From the NCBI GenBank assembly GCA_016184115.1, contig JACPDH010000117.1:1-38585 (forward strand): 38,585 bases of DNA, written 5' to 3'. Under the pieces are notes generated by a model. It saw only the letters and a program-made list of their open reading frames with translations, ran no database searches and was not told the origin of the DNA. Source of the stretch: Acidobacteriota bacterium. GTDB lineage: Bacteria; Acidobacteriota; Thermoanaerobaculia; Gp7-AA8. Of this stretch, positions 17,216-24,204 are shown in pieces. The translations under genes were made by a program, and so were the position numbers. Each line of letters begins with the position of its first letter. Within the stretch, counting starts at the first letter, position 1.

Positions 17216-18240
17216 TTCGCGATCTCCGGGAGCGCATTTGCACGGAGCACTTCATTCAATAGCGCCAGGTCGTAGATTCCGTCGAGGTCGGGTTTCTCGC
17301 GGAGATAGCCGGCGCGATATGCGGCTTCGGCGCTCGCGATGAGCGAGGGCGCGATCGGATCCCACGCCGGCCGCATGCGGGCCCACGCCTGCGCGAGGAC
17401 CTCGTCGGGAAGCTCCTTTCCGGTCAGCTTTCCGATCTCGGTATTCAGCACCGCCTTCGCCTTGTCGGGCCGGCTCAACTCCCATTCCGTGACGCTCACG
17501 TGCGCCTCGAGCCATTTGCGGACGAGGTCAGGATGCTCGCGAAGGAACTTCGTGCTGACGATGACATGCGCGGTGACGAAGTCGCCCCCGGGCCAGAGTG
17601 AGCGCTCGTCGACGAGGATTTCGCCCCCTCCATCGACGACGAGACGGCTCGCCCACGGTTCCGGAACCCACGCGCCATCGATGTCGCCGCGCCGGAAGAG
17701 GTCGAGGATCTGAGGATTCTGCGTCGGGATGACCTCGACCGAACCTCCCTTTTCGCGCGACGAAAGGCCATGGCTCGCGAGCCACGCCCGCAGTGCTACG
17801 TCCTGCGTGTTGCCGAGTTGCGGCGAGGCGAGCCGGCGCTTTACCAGGTCCTCGGCTCGCTTGATTCCGGCGCCCTTTCGAACCACGAGCGCTGCTCCGC
17901 CGCTCGTCGCGCCGGCGACGATGCGAAGTGCTTCGCCTTTCGACTGTACGAAACCGTTGATCGCCGGATTAGGGCCGATGTATGCGAGGTCGATCTCGCC
18001 ACCGAAGAGCGCCTCGATGACCGATGGGCCGGCGTTGAACGTCGTCGCCTTGATCGTGACATCGTCGCCGAGTGCGCGTTGGAAGTCGCCGAGCGCGAGT
18101 CCGACGATCGCCTGCGAGTGGGTGACATTGGGAAAATAGCCGACGCGGATCGTTTGTGGGGCGCCACGCGCGGCGGGCGGCTCGGGGCCGCACGAGAGGA
18201 GGAACAGCGCCGCAACGGTCGCGGAGAGGAGGCGGTTCAT
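17212..18240 (-). CDS. SsuA/TauA-like substrate-binding lipoprotein
   Basis: 342 residues. The N-terminus MNRLLSATVAALFLLSC carries a lipobox with Cys ~17, so it is a periplasmic lipoprotein. The rest is a type II solute-binding fold: IRVGYFPNVTHSQAIVGLAL opens lobe one, DLAYIGPNPAINGF is a ligand-lobe signature of this group, and GAWVPEPWASRLV is the conserved hinge region. It begins an operon with the ATPase and permease. There is no Shine-Dalgarno sequence; a TTGACA promoter ends 7 nt before the ATG. The ligand is likely an alkanesulfonate or related anion; the exact compound cannot be read from sequence. Confidence 0.86.
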   Translation of the reverse strand: MNRLLSATVAALFLLSCGPEPPAARGAPQTIRVGYFPNVTHSQAIVGLALGDFQRALGDDVTIKATTFNAGPSVIEALFGGEIDLAYIGPNPAINGFVQSKGEALRIVAGATSGGAALVVRKGAGIKRAEDLVKRRLASPQLGNTQDVALRAWLASHGLSSREKGGSVEVIPTQNPQILDLFRRGDIDGAWVPEPWASRLVVDGGGEILVDERSLWPGGDFVTAHVIVSTKFLREHPDLVRKWLEAHVSVTEWELSRPDKAKAVLNTEIGKLTGKELPDEVLAQAWARMRPAWDPIAPSLIASAEAAYRAGYLREKPDLDGIYDLALLNEVLRANALPEIAK

Positions 18241-18247
18241 TTGGCTA

Positions 18248-18275
18248 ATGGTAGTTTGTTGATCGTATTTGTCAA
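18248..18275 (-). promoter_or_regulatory. Promoter of the ssuA-like operon, probably leaderless
   Basis: TTGACA (18275-18270), a 16-nt spacer and TACCAT (18253-18248) are followed after 7 nt by ATG at 18240. No ribosome binding site lies between. TTGAC and a facing TCAA within this promoter could be part of an Rrf2 site, but this is weak. Confidence 0.58.
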
Positions 18276-18296
18276 GAATGCTCTGAAAGAGGAGCC

Positions 18297-18391
18297 GAAG
18301 TTAGAACGTAGAACGGTGAATCGAGAACCCAGAAAGGGGCTGCCCGGTCTCCCTTCTGGGTTCTCAATTCACCGTTCTACGTTCTAACTTC
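18297..18391. repeat. Heptad hairpin after the rrf2-like gene
   Basis: Left arm 18297-18338 and right arm 18351-18391 are reverse complements over about 41 bp, with one mismatch and one bulged A; the loop is 12 nt. Read on the minus strand the arm runs AGAACGT, AGAACGG, TGAATTG, AGAACCC, a clear 7-bp period. The stop codon of the Rrf2 gene (TAG, 18384-18386) is inside the first arm. It separates that gene from the promoter of the next. Confidence 0.9.
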
Positions 18392-18836
18392 CGCCTTTCG
18401 TCTTGCGCGCGGCCTTCCGCGCAGCCCGAGCCTCCTCCGCCACCATGTCGGCGAGCGTCTTCGCCTCGAGGATTCCGGCCACGGCGTCGCGCACCTCGCG
18501 CATCAACATCGAAAAGGCCGGCGACGCCTCGAGCGGCGTCGGCTGGTAGAAATTCTTCGACGCGCTGCGCACCGGCGCGAGCGGTCCGTCGACGGCGCGC
18601 ACGACATCGGCAATCGAGATCTCCGAGGCATCTGTCGCGAGCTTGAATCCTCCTTCGGCGCCGCGTCGCGACACGAGAAAGCCTGCGCTCGTCAGTTTTC
18701 GAAGGATCTGCTGAAGAAACGGCGCCGGGATCGTGAAGCGCTCGGTGATCTCGTGGGTCTTACACCATCGCTCTCCCGCTTCGGCAATCGCGAGTAGCGC
18801 AAGGCAGCTGTACTCGCTTGCGACGGTCATTCGCAT
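18384..18836 (-). CDS. Rrf2-family regulator without iron-sulfur cysteines (CymR-like)
   Basis: 150 residues from ATG at 18836. It starts MRMTVASEYSCLALLAIAEA, the usual Rrf2 opening, then a winged HTH (HEITERFTIPAPFLQQILRK; GFLVSRRGAEGGFKLA) and a dimerisation helix (~95-135). The region that holds three cysteines in IscR/NsrR (around LAPVRSASKNFYQ) has none, so an Fe-S cluster is unlikely. That makes it more like CymR, which controls sulfur uptake in Firmicutes. Adjacency to an SsuABC-like importer fits this. It has its own promoter and is separated from the importer by a heptad hairpin that supplies its stop codon. An ATG two codons later is also possible. Confidence 0.86.
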   Translation of the reverse strand: MRMTVASEYSCLALLAIAEAGERWCKTHEITERFTIPAPFLQQILRKLTSAGFLVSRRGAEGGFKLATDASEISIADVVRAVDGPLAPVRSASKNFYQPTPLEASPAFSMLMREVRDAVAGILEAKTLADMVAEEARAARKAARKTKGGS

Positions 18837-18843
18837 GGTGTGG

Positions 18844-18872
18844 ATGATGGGGGAGGGCGGGGAGGCGGTCAA
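18844..18872 (-). promoter_or_regulatory. Promoter of the rrf2-like gene, probably leaderless
   Basis: TTGACC (18872-18867), a 17-nt spacer and CATCAT (18849-18844) are followed after 7 nt by ATG at 18836. No Shine-Dalgarno sequence is present. Confidence 0.5.
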
Positions 18873-18891
18873 GCGGGCCGGAAAACGACTT

Positions 18892-18983
18892 GAAGTGAGA
18901 ACGTGGAACGATGAATTGAGAACCCAGAAAGGAGTCTCCGCTCTTTTCCGGGTTCTCAATTCATCGTTCTACGTTCTCACTTC
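18892..18983. repeat. Heptad hairpin after the hydrolase gene
   Basis: Arms 18892-18934 and 18941-18983 (43 nt each) are complementary with about three mismatches and a 6-nt loop. The heptads are close relatives of those at 18297-18391 (GAGAACG, GAACGAT, GAATTGA, GAACCCA). The TGA stop of the hydrolase gene (18977-18979) lies in the first arm on the minus strand. Confidence 0.9.
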
Positions 18984-19849
18984 GGTCGTTGACGTGCCCT
19001 CACGAAACTCGCCACCTTGTCGACGTACGCGTTTCCTCCGACGAGCGGCAGGTCGTTGTGATCGGCACCAGGGATCACGTAAAGCTCCTTCGGAGCTGTA
19101 AGGCCGTCGTGGAGCGCTTTGCCGCAGCGGAACGGGATGATCGTGTCGGCGTCGCCGTGGATGACGAGAACCGGGACGCGGGCACGTTCGAGGGCGCGGA
19201 GCGTAGGAAGCGAGTCACCGAGGAAGAATCCGACCGGGAACTTGTAGACGGCGTTCGCGACGCTCGCCGCGGATGGGAACGTCGACTGCATCACCGCGCA
19301 GCGCACGGGGCGATGCGACGCGACATCGGCGGCATACGGCCCGCCGAGCGACTCACCCCAGACTGCGATCCGCTCTGCCGGGAAGCCTAACGTCATCCTT
19401 GCGTAGTCGTAGACGGCGAGCCCGTCGATGTAGAGCGCCTTCTCCGACGGTGACCCCCTGCTCTTCCCGTAGCCGCGATAGTCGAACAGCAACACGGAGA
19501 CGCCGCGGCGTGCGAGCTCTTCGGCGACATCCGCGCGGTAGGTGAGGTTTCCGCCGTTGCCGTGATATTGGATGAGCAGCGGTGCCGCCGGGTCGTCCGC
19601 GGCGAAGAGCCAGGCGTGCAGCTCGACTCCGTCGGGTGTCAAGATCGTGTGATCGACCGGCTGCGGAACGAAGAGCCCCGTGTCCCATAGGCCCGACGGA
19701 AACGTCTCCGGGAAGAAGAGCGTCGATCGCTTCATTGCGTTCACGAGGAACCAGAGGACGATCAGCAACGCGACGACCCAGAGCGCAATCTGCGCCGCGA
19801 GACGGAGCGGCGGGCGGGAGACAGCGGCGAGCATCGAGAGTTGCGACAT
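18977..19849 (-). CDS. Membrane-anchored alpha/beta hydrolase (Bem46/ABHD13-like)
   Basis: 290 residues. One N-terminal membrane helix (~18-38, LAAQIALWVVALLIVLWFLV) anchors a periplasm-facing or cytoplasmic hydrolase domain. Visible parts are the oxyanion strand QYHGNGGN, the nucleophile elbow WGESLGG, the acid in VIHGDADTIIP and the catalytic His in GADHNDLP. The family includes serine hydrolases of uncertain substrate (lipases, thioesterases, acyl-peptide hydrolases). The ribosome binding site is weak and a start at the sixth residue is possible. It lies downstream of rph but is separated from it by a heptad hairpin, so it is probably expressed independently. Confidence 0.82.
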   Translation of the reverse strand: MSQLSMLAAVSRPPLRLAAQIALWVVALLIVLWFLVNAMKRSTLFFPETFPSGLWDTGLFVPQPVDHTILTPDGVELHAWLFAADDPAAPLLIQYHGNGGNLTYRADVAEELARRGVSVLLFDYRGYGKSRGSPSEKALYIDGLAVYDYARMTLGFPAERIAVWGESLGGPYAADVASHRPVRCAVMQSTFPSAASVANAVYKFPVGFFLGDSLPTLRALERARVPVLVIHGDADTIIPFRCGKALHDGLTAPKELYVIPGADHNDLPLVGGNAYVDKVASFVRARQRPK

Positions 19850-19870
19850 TGCCGTATCGGTTCAATCAGT

Positions 19871-19976
19871 AACCCGACGAATGCAGAACGCAGAACGGAA
19901 GAATGTAGCAATAGCCGGACGCAGCTCCTTTCTACGTTCGTCCGTTCTGCATTCTTCGTTCTGCCTTCGTCGGGTT
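19871..19976. repeat. Heptad hairpin after rph, arms differ by one unit
   Basis: The left arm (19871-19908) and right arm (19932-19976) are complementary through AACCCGACGAA, GCAGAACG and GAACG(T)TAG-type words. The right arm has one extra 7-bp unit (GAATGCA in reverse complement). The first arm starts about 25 nt after the rph stop codon on the minus strand. Confidence 0.82.
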
Positions 19977-20001
19977 TCGTCCGTTCGAGCCGGACTGCCG
20001 C

Positions 20002-20793
20002 TCACCGTTTGAACTTCGACTTCAGCCTCTCGCGCGCGATCTCGTCCACTTGTGCGAGCAGCGGCGCGATGATCTCGCGCTGCCTCGCGACGAGCTGCTC
20101 GATGCCGCCTTTCGCGAGCGCGATCATCGCGGCCATCTCGTCTTCGCTGAAACTCCCTTTTTCCGCGGTGCCCTGTAGCTCGATGAACTTCATCGCGTCG
20201 GTCGCCACGATGTTCATGTCGACCTCGGCAGTCGAGTCTTCGCTGTAGTCGAGATCGAGGTGCGGGATGCCGTGGTGGACGCCGACGGAGACCGCGGCAA
20301 CCTGCGACCGCACCGGCCAATTGACCATCCTCTTGTTCAAATAGAGCTTTCCGAGGGCGAGGACGAGCGCGACGTAGCCGCCGGTGATCGACGCGCAGCG
20401 CGTCCCGCCGTCGGCCTGGATGACATCGCAGTCGATGATCACGGTCCGCTCACCGAGCGCTTCCTGGTCGATCGTTCCACGCAGCGCGCGACCGATGAGG
20501 CGTTGGATCTCGAGTGTCCGGCCCCCTTGCTTCCCCTTCGCCGCCTCACGCGCGTTCCGCTCGTTCGTCGCGCGCGGAAGCATGCCGTACTCGGCGGTAA
20601 CCCAACCCTTGCCGCTCCGGATGAGGAACGGCGGGACTTTGTCCTCGACCGACGCTGTGCAGATCACACGCGTGTCGCCCATCTCGATCAGGACCGAGCC
20701 CTCGGCGTGCTTGTTGAAATCAGGACGAATGACGACAGGCCGAAGCTCGTCGGTCGCGCGGCCGCCCGAGCGGCCCTTGGGAGTGGAGGTCAT
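20002..20793 (-). CDS. rph: Ribonuclease PH
   Basis: 263 residues from ATG at 20793 (a GTG two codons upstream is an alternative). RNase PH is a phosphorolytic 3'-5' exoribonuclease that trims tRNA precursors as a hexameric ring. Conserved blocks are [38 protein letters not shown], the [13 protein letters not shown] stretch, the [20 protein letters not shown] phosphate and metal region, and [15 protein letters not shown]. Length is usual for the family. RdgB, its frequent neighbour, is absent. The promoter ends 7 nt before the ATG, so the message may be leaderless. Heptad hairpins lie on both sides of the gene. Confidence 0.96.
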   Translation of the reverse strand: MTSTPKGRSGGRATDELRPVVIRPDFNKHAEGSVLIEMGDTRVICTASVEDKVPPFLIRSGKGWVTAEYGMLPRATNERNAREAAKGKQGGRTLEIQRLIGRALRGTIDQEALGERTVIIDCDVIQADGGTRCASITGGYVALVLALGKLYLNKRMVNWPVRSQVAAVSVGVHHGIPHLDLDYSEDSTAEVDMNIVATDAMKFIELQGTAEKGSFSEDEMAAMIALAKGGIEQLVARQREIIAPLLAQVDEIARERLKSKFKR

Positions 20794-20800
20794 GGGCACC

Positions 20801-20829
20801 TATATAGATGGGATGAAGGAAAGGAGCAA
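20801..20829 (-). promoter_or_regulatory. Promoter of rph, probably leaderless
   Basis: TTGCTC (20829-20824), a 17-nt spacer and TATATA (20806-20801) lie 7 nt before ATG at 20793. An AGGTG precedes the ATG by only 2 nt, too close for a normal ribosome binding site. Confidence 0.6.
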
Positions 20830-20860
20830 GCGGGGGACCGATTTGTTATCCGCGGGCGAG

Positions 20861-21033
20861 GCAACACAGCGAATGCAGAACGCGGAATGCAGAATGCAGA
20901 ACGACGAATGTGGGAATGGGGCCCCGCGTTGCGAACGCCTGACCCGCCTGCCGCGATCTTCACGCGCCCGATCAGACCGCCCCTTTCTTCGTTCATCGTT
21001 CTTCATTCAACGTTCTGGATTCGATGTGTTGCT
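20861..21033. repeat. Heptad inverted repeat after the DUF481 gene
   Basis: GCAACACA (20861-20868) and TGTGTTGC (21025-21032) close the element. Inside, the left arm runs GAATGCA, GAACGCG, GAATGCA, GAATGCA, GAACGAC, GAATGTG, and the right arm (about 20983-21024) is its imperfect complement. The loop is ~65 nt and GC-rich. It is more decayed than the other hairpins. Confidence 0.75.
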
Positions 21034-21124
21034 GATCCATCAGCATCCCCATCGGAGTCACGGAGATTCCCGACTCGCTGGCAGTGATGCGCAGGTGGTC
21101 GAGGCGAACGCTGTTGCCAGATCG

Positions 21125-22186
21125 TCAGAAGCCGATTTGAATCCCGGTCGTCAGTTGGAGCGAGCTCTTCTTGTTTGCGTAGAGAATGATGTCGGTGCCA
21201 GGAAGCTTCGTCTGCTGGAGGCCGAGCATCTCATCGTGGTCGAACTGCAGACCGGCCTGGAGCATCATCCGCTTTGTCAGCGGAGCGCGAACTCCGACGT
21301 AGGCGTCGATCGAATAGAGGCTGAGATCCTCGACCAGTGTCTTCGCGATCAGGCGCTGATCGAGCGCCACACCGCGCGAATTGGTGATCGAGAAGGTCTC
21401 CATGAATCCGAATCCGAACATGACATCCGCGTCGTAGATCGTCTCCTTCTCCTCGCGCTGGACGAGCACTCCCGGCATGATGTTGAGCACGCGCGATTTC
21501 GCGACGGCGAATTCGCGACCAACGCCGAACGACTGTACGATCGAATTGTCGATGTTGCGCACGACGTCGCGGCGAAAGGCTGTGTTCGAAAAGACGAAAT
21601 CGCGCCCGTGGAAGAGCCTGCTGTAGGTCGAGTCGAGTTTGAATGCCTGGGTGAGCCGTCCGGTGGGCTGCGCGTCGACGAAGGTAAAGCTCGAATCGAG
21701 CGACCACCGATCGGCGGGACCACTTCGCAGTAGGTTGAGATTGAATTGCGCGTGCAACTGCTCGCCCGGGAGGCCGAGCGCCTTCCCCGTGTACCCGGGA
21801 TTTCCTTCGTCGATCTCTCCCTGCTCGTACGGAGCCGAGATGAAGCTCCCTCCGATCGACACGGAGCGTGTCCACGAGACGGCCACCGTTTTCGCGGTAG
21901 GAGCGGCGGGAGGCTCGGTCGGAGGCGTCACGGGATTCGCTGCGGCGTCGTGAGGCACCGGCCCCGGAGTACGATCGACCACGGATTCGTCGTCGATCTC
22001 GATCTCGCCGAGCAGAGCGGTACGCACACGGAGCTTGCCCTCCGCTTCCGACACCACCCGTCCTACCAGCACCGTCCCGTCGGAGAGGCGGAGCGTCACG
22101 ATCGGCAGATCGTCGGATGCCGCTGCGAGGGGAATGGCGGCGAGTATCGTGATCGCCGCCGATAGGCAGAGCCGCGCCGCGATCAC
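21125..22186 (-). CDS. DUF481-type outer-membrane beta-barrel protein
   Basis: 353 residues. A signal peptide (MIAARLCLSAAITILAAIPL, cut after AAAS) is followed by a small beta domain about a 'DGTVLVGRV' strand (~28-70) and a Pro/Ala-rich linker (~75-100). The C-terminal barrel has alternating strands and finishes in phenylalanine (GIQIGF), the signal for outer-membrane assembly. This is the YdiY/DUF481 pattern, whose function is unknown beyond acid or salt response in some species. Its start overlaps the stop of the tiny membrane protein gene by 4 bp. Confidence 0.78.
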   Translation of the reverse strand: MIAARLCLSAAITILAAIPLAAASDDLPIVTLRLSDGTVLVGRVVSEAEGKLRVRTALLGEIEIDDESVVDRTPGPVPHDAAANPVTPPTEPPAAPTAKTVAVSWTRSVSIGGSFISAPYEQGEIDEGNPGYTGKALGLPGEQLHAQFNLNLLRSGPADRWSLDSSFTFVDAQPTGRLTQAFKLDSTYSRLFHGRDFVFSNTAFRRDVVRNIDNSIVQSFGVGREFAVAKSRVLNIMPGVLVQREEKETIYDADVMFGFGFMETFSITNSRGVALDQRLIAKTLVEDLSLYSIDAYVGVRAPLTKRMMLQAGLQFDHDEMLGLQQTKLPGTDIILYANKKSSLQLTTGIQIGF

Positions 22187-22356
22187 GCTGCCGGTCTCCC
22201 GACCCGGTCGTCGGAGGTAAGTACAAGGACGAGAAGGCCCAGGACCGGCGTGATCAGGAGTGAGATCACGGCGAAGCCGAGAAAGCCAATGCGCCGATGC
22301 CTACCGAGAAATCCGATGAGCAAAGCACCACCGATGAGGAGCAGCGTGACGGACAT
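22183..22356 (-). CDS. Small two-helix membrane protein
   Basis: 57 residues from ATG 22356, chosen because GGAGGA lies 4 nt upstream; longer starts add a non-membrane leader. Two hydrophobic helices (LLLIGGALLIGFLG and FAVISLLITPVLGLLVLVL) flank a short basic loop (RHRR). I do not recognise a family. Its stop overlaps the DUF481 barrel gene start (ATGA), so the two are probably translated together. Confidence 0.62.
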   Translation of the reverse strand: MSVTLLLIGGALLIGFLGRHRRIGFLGFAVISLLITPVLGLLVLVLTSDDRVGRPAA

Positions 22357-22419
22357 GCATTCCTCCACAAACGGATCGTCAGGCCCAGCGCGTGCCGGGC
22401 CTGGCTCGAGAGCGATCAC

Positions 22420-22866
22420 TCAGGCGGTCGCGGTCTTCTTGCCCTTGCCGAGCTGTTCGGCAAAGTAGCCACGCACCTTGTCGGGGTCGAAGTCGAGGAG
22501 CGTTCCGCCCGACTCGAAGTGCATGATGAAGACCTTGCCGATTGCCCAGGTCAGTGCGGCCGCGGAGACCGGAAGCGTGAGTATGCCGAGCAGCGTGCCG
22601 ACGAGAGGCACGCTCTTTGCCAGCCCGAGGGCTCCATAGCCGAGGTTCGTCGCACCGAGGCCGCCGATCAGCGAGCTCACGATCGTCTTGCCCGCATCTT
22701 CGCGGAACGGGATCTCGTAGAACGCCGCGAGATCCTTGAGCATCTTGATCTCGAAGGCGGCCACGCCCGCGAAGTTGACGAGCGGGACCGGAACGAGACC
22801 GACGACGCCAGCATAAAGGCTGTGGCGTTTCACAATCTCGAGAGCAAAGGGTTCCTTTTCACTCAT
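22420..22866 (-). CDS. DUF697-family membrane protein
   Basis: 148 residues. The opening IVKRHSLYAGVVGLVPVPLVN, followed by FEIKMLKDLAAFYEIPF, is the DUF697 signature (proteins related to the membrane part of YcjF-type GTPase partners). Two more hydrophobic stretches, rich in Gly and Leu, follow at ~65-110, and the tail is basic. Its function is unknown; family members often sit beside Era-like GTPases, none of which is here. It lies 39 bp after the MFS gene stop and may be the end of that operon or the start of the small-protein/DUF481 group. Confidence 0.82.
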   Translation of the reverse strand: MSEKEPFALEIVKRHSLYAGVVGLVPVPLVNFAGVAAFEIKMLKDLAAFYEIPFREDAGKTIVSSLIGGLGATNLGYGALGLAKSVPLVGTLLGILTLPVSAAALTWAIGKVFIMHFESGGTLLDFDPDKVRGYFAEQLGKGKKTATA

Positions 22867-22905
22867 TGGAATCTCCTGACTGCTCAGCGCAAGTCGCCGG
22901 ACACG

Positions 22906-24201
22906 TTAGGCGCCCGGCGCAGTTGAGAGAGGGGCCGTCACGGCGGTCCCCGGACCGGTGTCCGAAACGAAACCAGCGAGGTCCTCCTCCCGGACGAAGC
23001 GGAGGATCGCGACGAGGACGACGAGCTCCATGGCGATGGCGATTCCGAAGACGGGTTGATACCCGATCGCCTGTGCGAGGAATCCGGCGGTTACGCCCGC
23101 GCACATCTGGCCGATGAGAAGGAATGTGATCTGCACCGTGAAGTCGGTGCCCGCCGATCCGTTTTTCGATTTGTCCATGGCGATCGCATACGCCAGAATT
23201 CCGAAGAACCCACTCGTAAAGGCGAGGAAGGCTGCGCAGCCATAGATCGTCGCGAGCCCGACGAAGCCTGCGCCCATCAGCGAGTCGCACGCGATCTGCA
23301 TCACTGCCACGACGGTGAACAGGATCATGCTCGGCCGCCGTCCGAGCATCCCGATGATCCACGGGGCGATCGCACAACCGGCAACCGCCAGCAGTGGGCT
23401 CATGACGCCGAACAGGAACCCGATCGTTTCGAGAGGCACCTTCCGATCGACGAGCAGAGGGCGTATGAGGTTTCCGCTCATGAGTGGCCCGAAGTAGTAG
23501 CCGACAAGGACGCACATCCACTTGAGCATGCCGGGCCGGCGGACGACTTCGACGATCGGCTTGATTCCGAGACGAATCCGCTCTTTCTTTTCGACAAGGG
23601 GCTCGCGGTATGGAATCAGAAGCAGCATCGGAATCGCGAGGACGGCAACGATGATCGCGAGATTGACCGGCAGGCCGACGTGGTTGAAGAGCATGATCAT
23701 CGCGCCGCCGCCGACGATCGTTCCAAGATACTGCCCGGCGACCTGAAGAGCGTTCCCGGCGGGACGCTCGTCGTGATCGAGAGCGCGGACCGCCAGCCCG
23801 TCGACGCCCACGTCCTGCGTCGTCGAGAGGAGCGTATACAGCATGCAGATCGCAAAGATGACCCAGAAGTCGTCGACCCAGTCGAAGAAGCCGATCGAGA
23901 TCATCAGCGCGATGCAACCCGTCTGCATCGTGAGGATCCAGCCGCGATACGACGCGTAGTGGTCGACGAATGGAGCCCAGACGAAGCGGAAGATGACGGG
24001 CAACAGGAGCAGGTTGAGGATTCCGATGTACTGCAATGACGCTCCTCCCTGCCTCAGGAGCACAGGAAACGCCATCACGAAAAATGCCGCGGGAATCGAC
24101 TGAGAGACGTAAAGGAAGAAAAGCACGAAGAATTTGTAGCGCCGATGGTCGGCGAGACTCCCGACGGGACGGAGGGGAATCGCTGTGTCGAGCGTACTCA
24201 C
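22906..24201 (-). CDS. MFS transporter, RhtX/FptX (AmpG-related) siderophore importer type
   Basis: 431 residues, GTG start, 12 predicted helices. The motif TTQDVGVDGLAVRALDHDER after helix 4 is characteristic of the AmpG/RhtX/FptX branch (PAT family). RhtX and FptX carry intact ferric siderophores across the inner membrane. The gene begins 3 bp after the TonB-dependent receptor stop, so they are surely co-expressed. That context favours a siderophore or metallophore over the muropeptide role of AmpG. There is no binding protein or ABC importer for this substrate in the window, as expected for single-component import. Confidence 0.83.
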   Translation of the reverse strand: MSTLDTAIPLRPVGSLADHRRYKFFVLFFLYVSQSIPAAFFVMAFPVLLRQGGASLQYIGILNLLLLPVIFRFVWAPFVDHYASYRGWILTMQTGCIALMISIGFFDWVDDFWVIFAICMLYTLLSTTQDVGVDGLAVRALDHDERPAGNALQVAGQYLGTIVGGGAMIMLFNHVGLPVNLAIIVAVLAIPMLLLIPYREPLVEKKERIRLGIKPIVEVVRRPGMLKWMCVLVGYYFGPLMSGNLIRPLLVDRKVPLETIGFLFGVMSPLLAVAGCAIAPWIIGMLGRRPSMILFTVVAVMQIACDSLMGAGFVGLATIYGCAAFLAFTSGFFGILAYAIAMDKSKNGSAGTDFTVQITFLLIGQMCAGVTAGFLAQAIGYQPVFGIAIAMELVVLVAILRFVREEDLAGFVSDTGPGTAVTAPLSTAPGA

Positions 24202-24204
24202 AGA

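Noticed and set aside
18837-18959. Longer start for the rrf2-like gene (and similarly for aroA at 34041)
   Set aside because: The extra residues translate heptad arms; the conserved family start lies at the chosen ATG.
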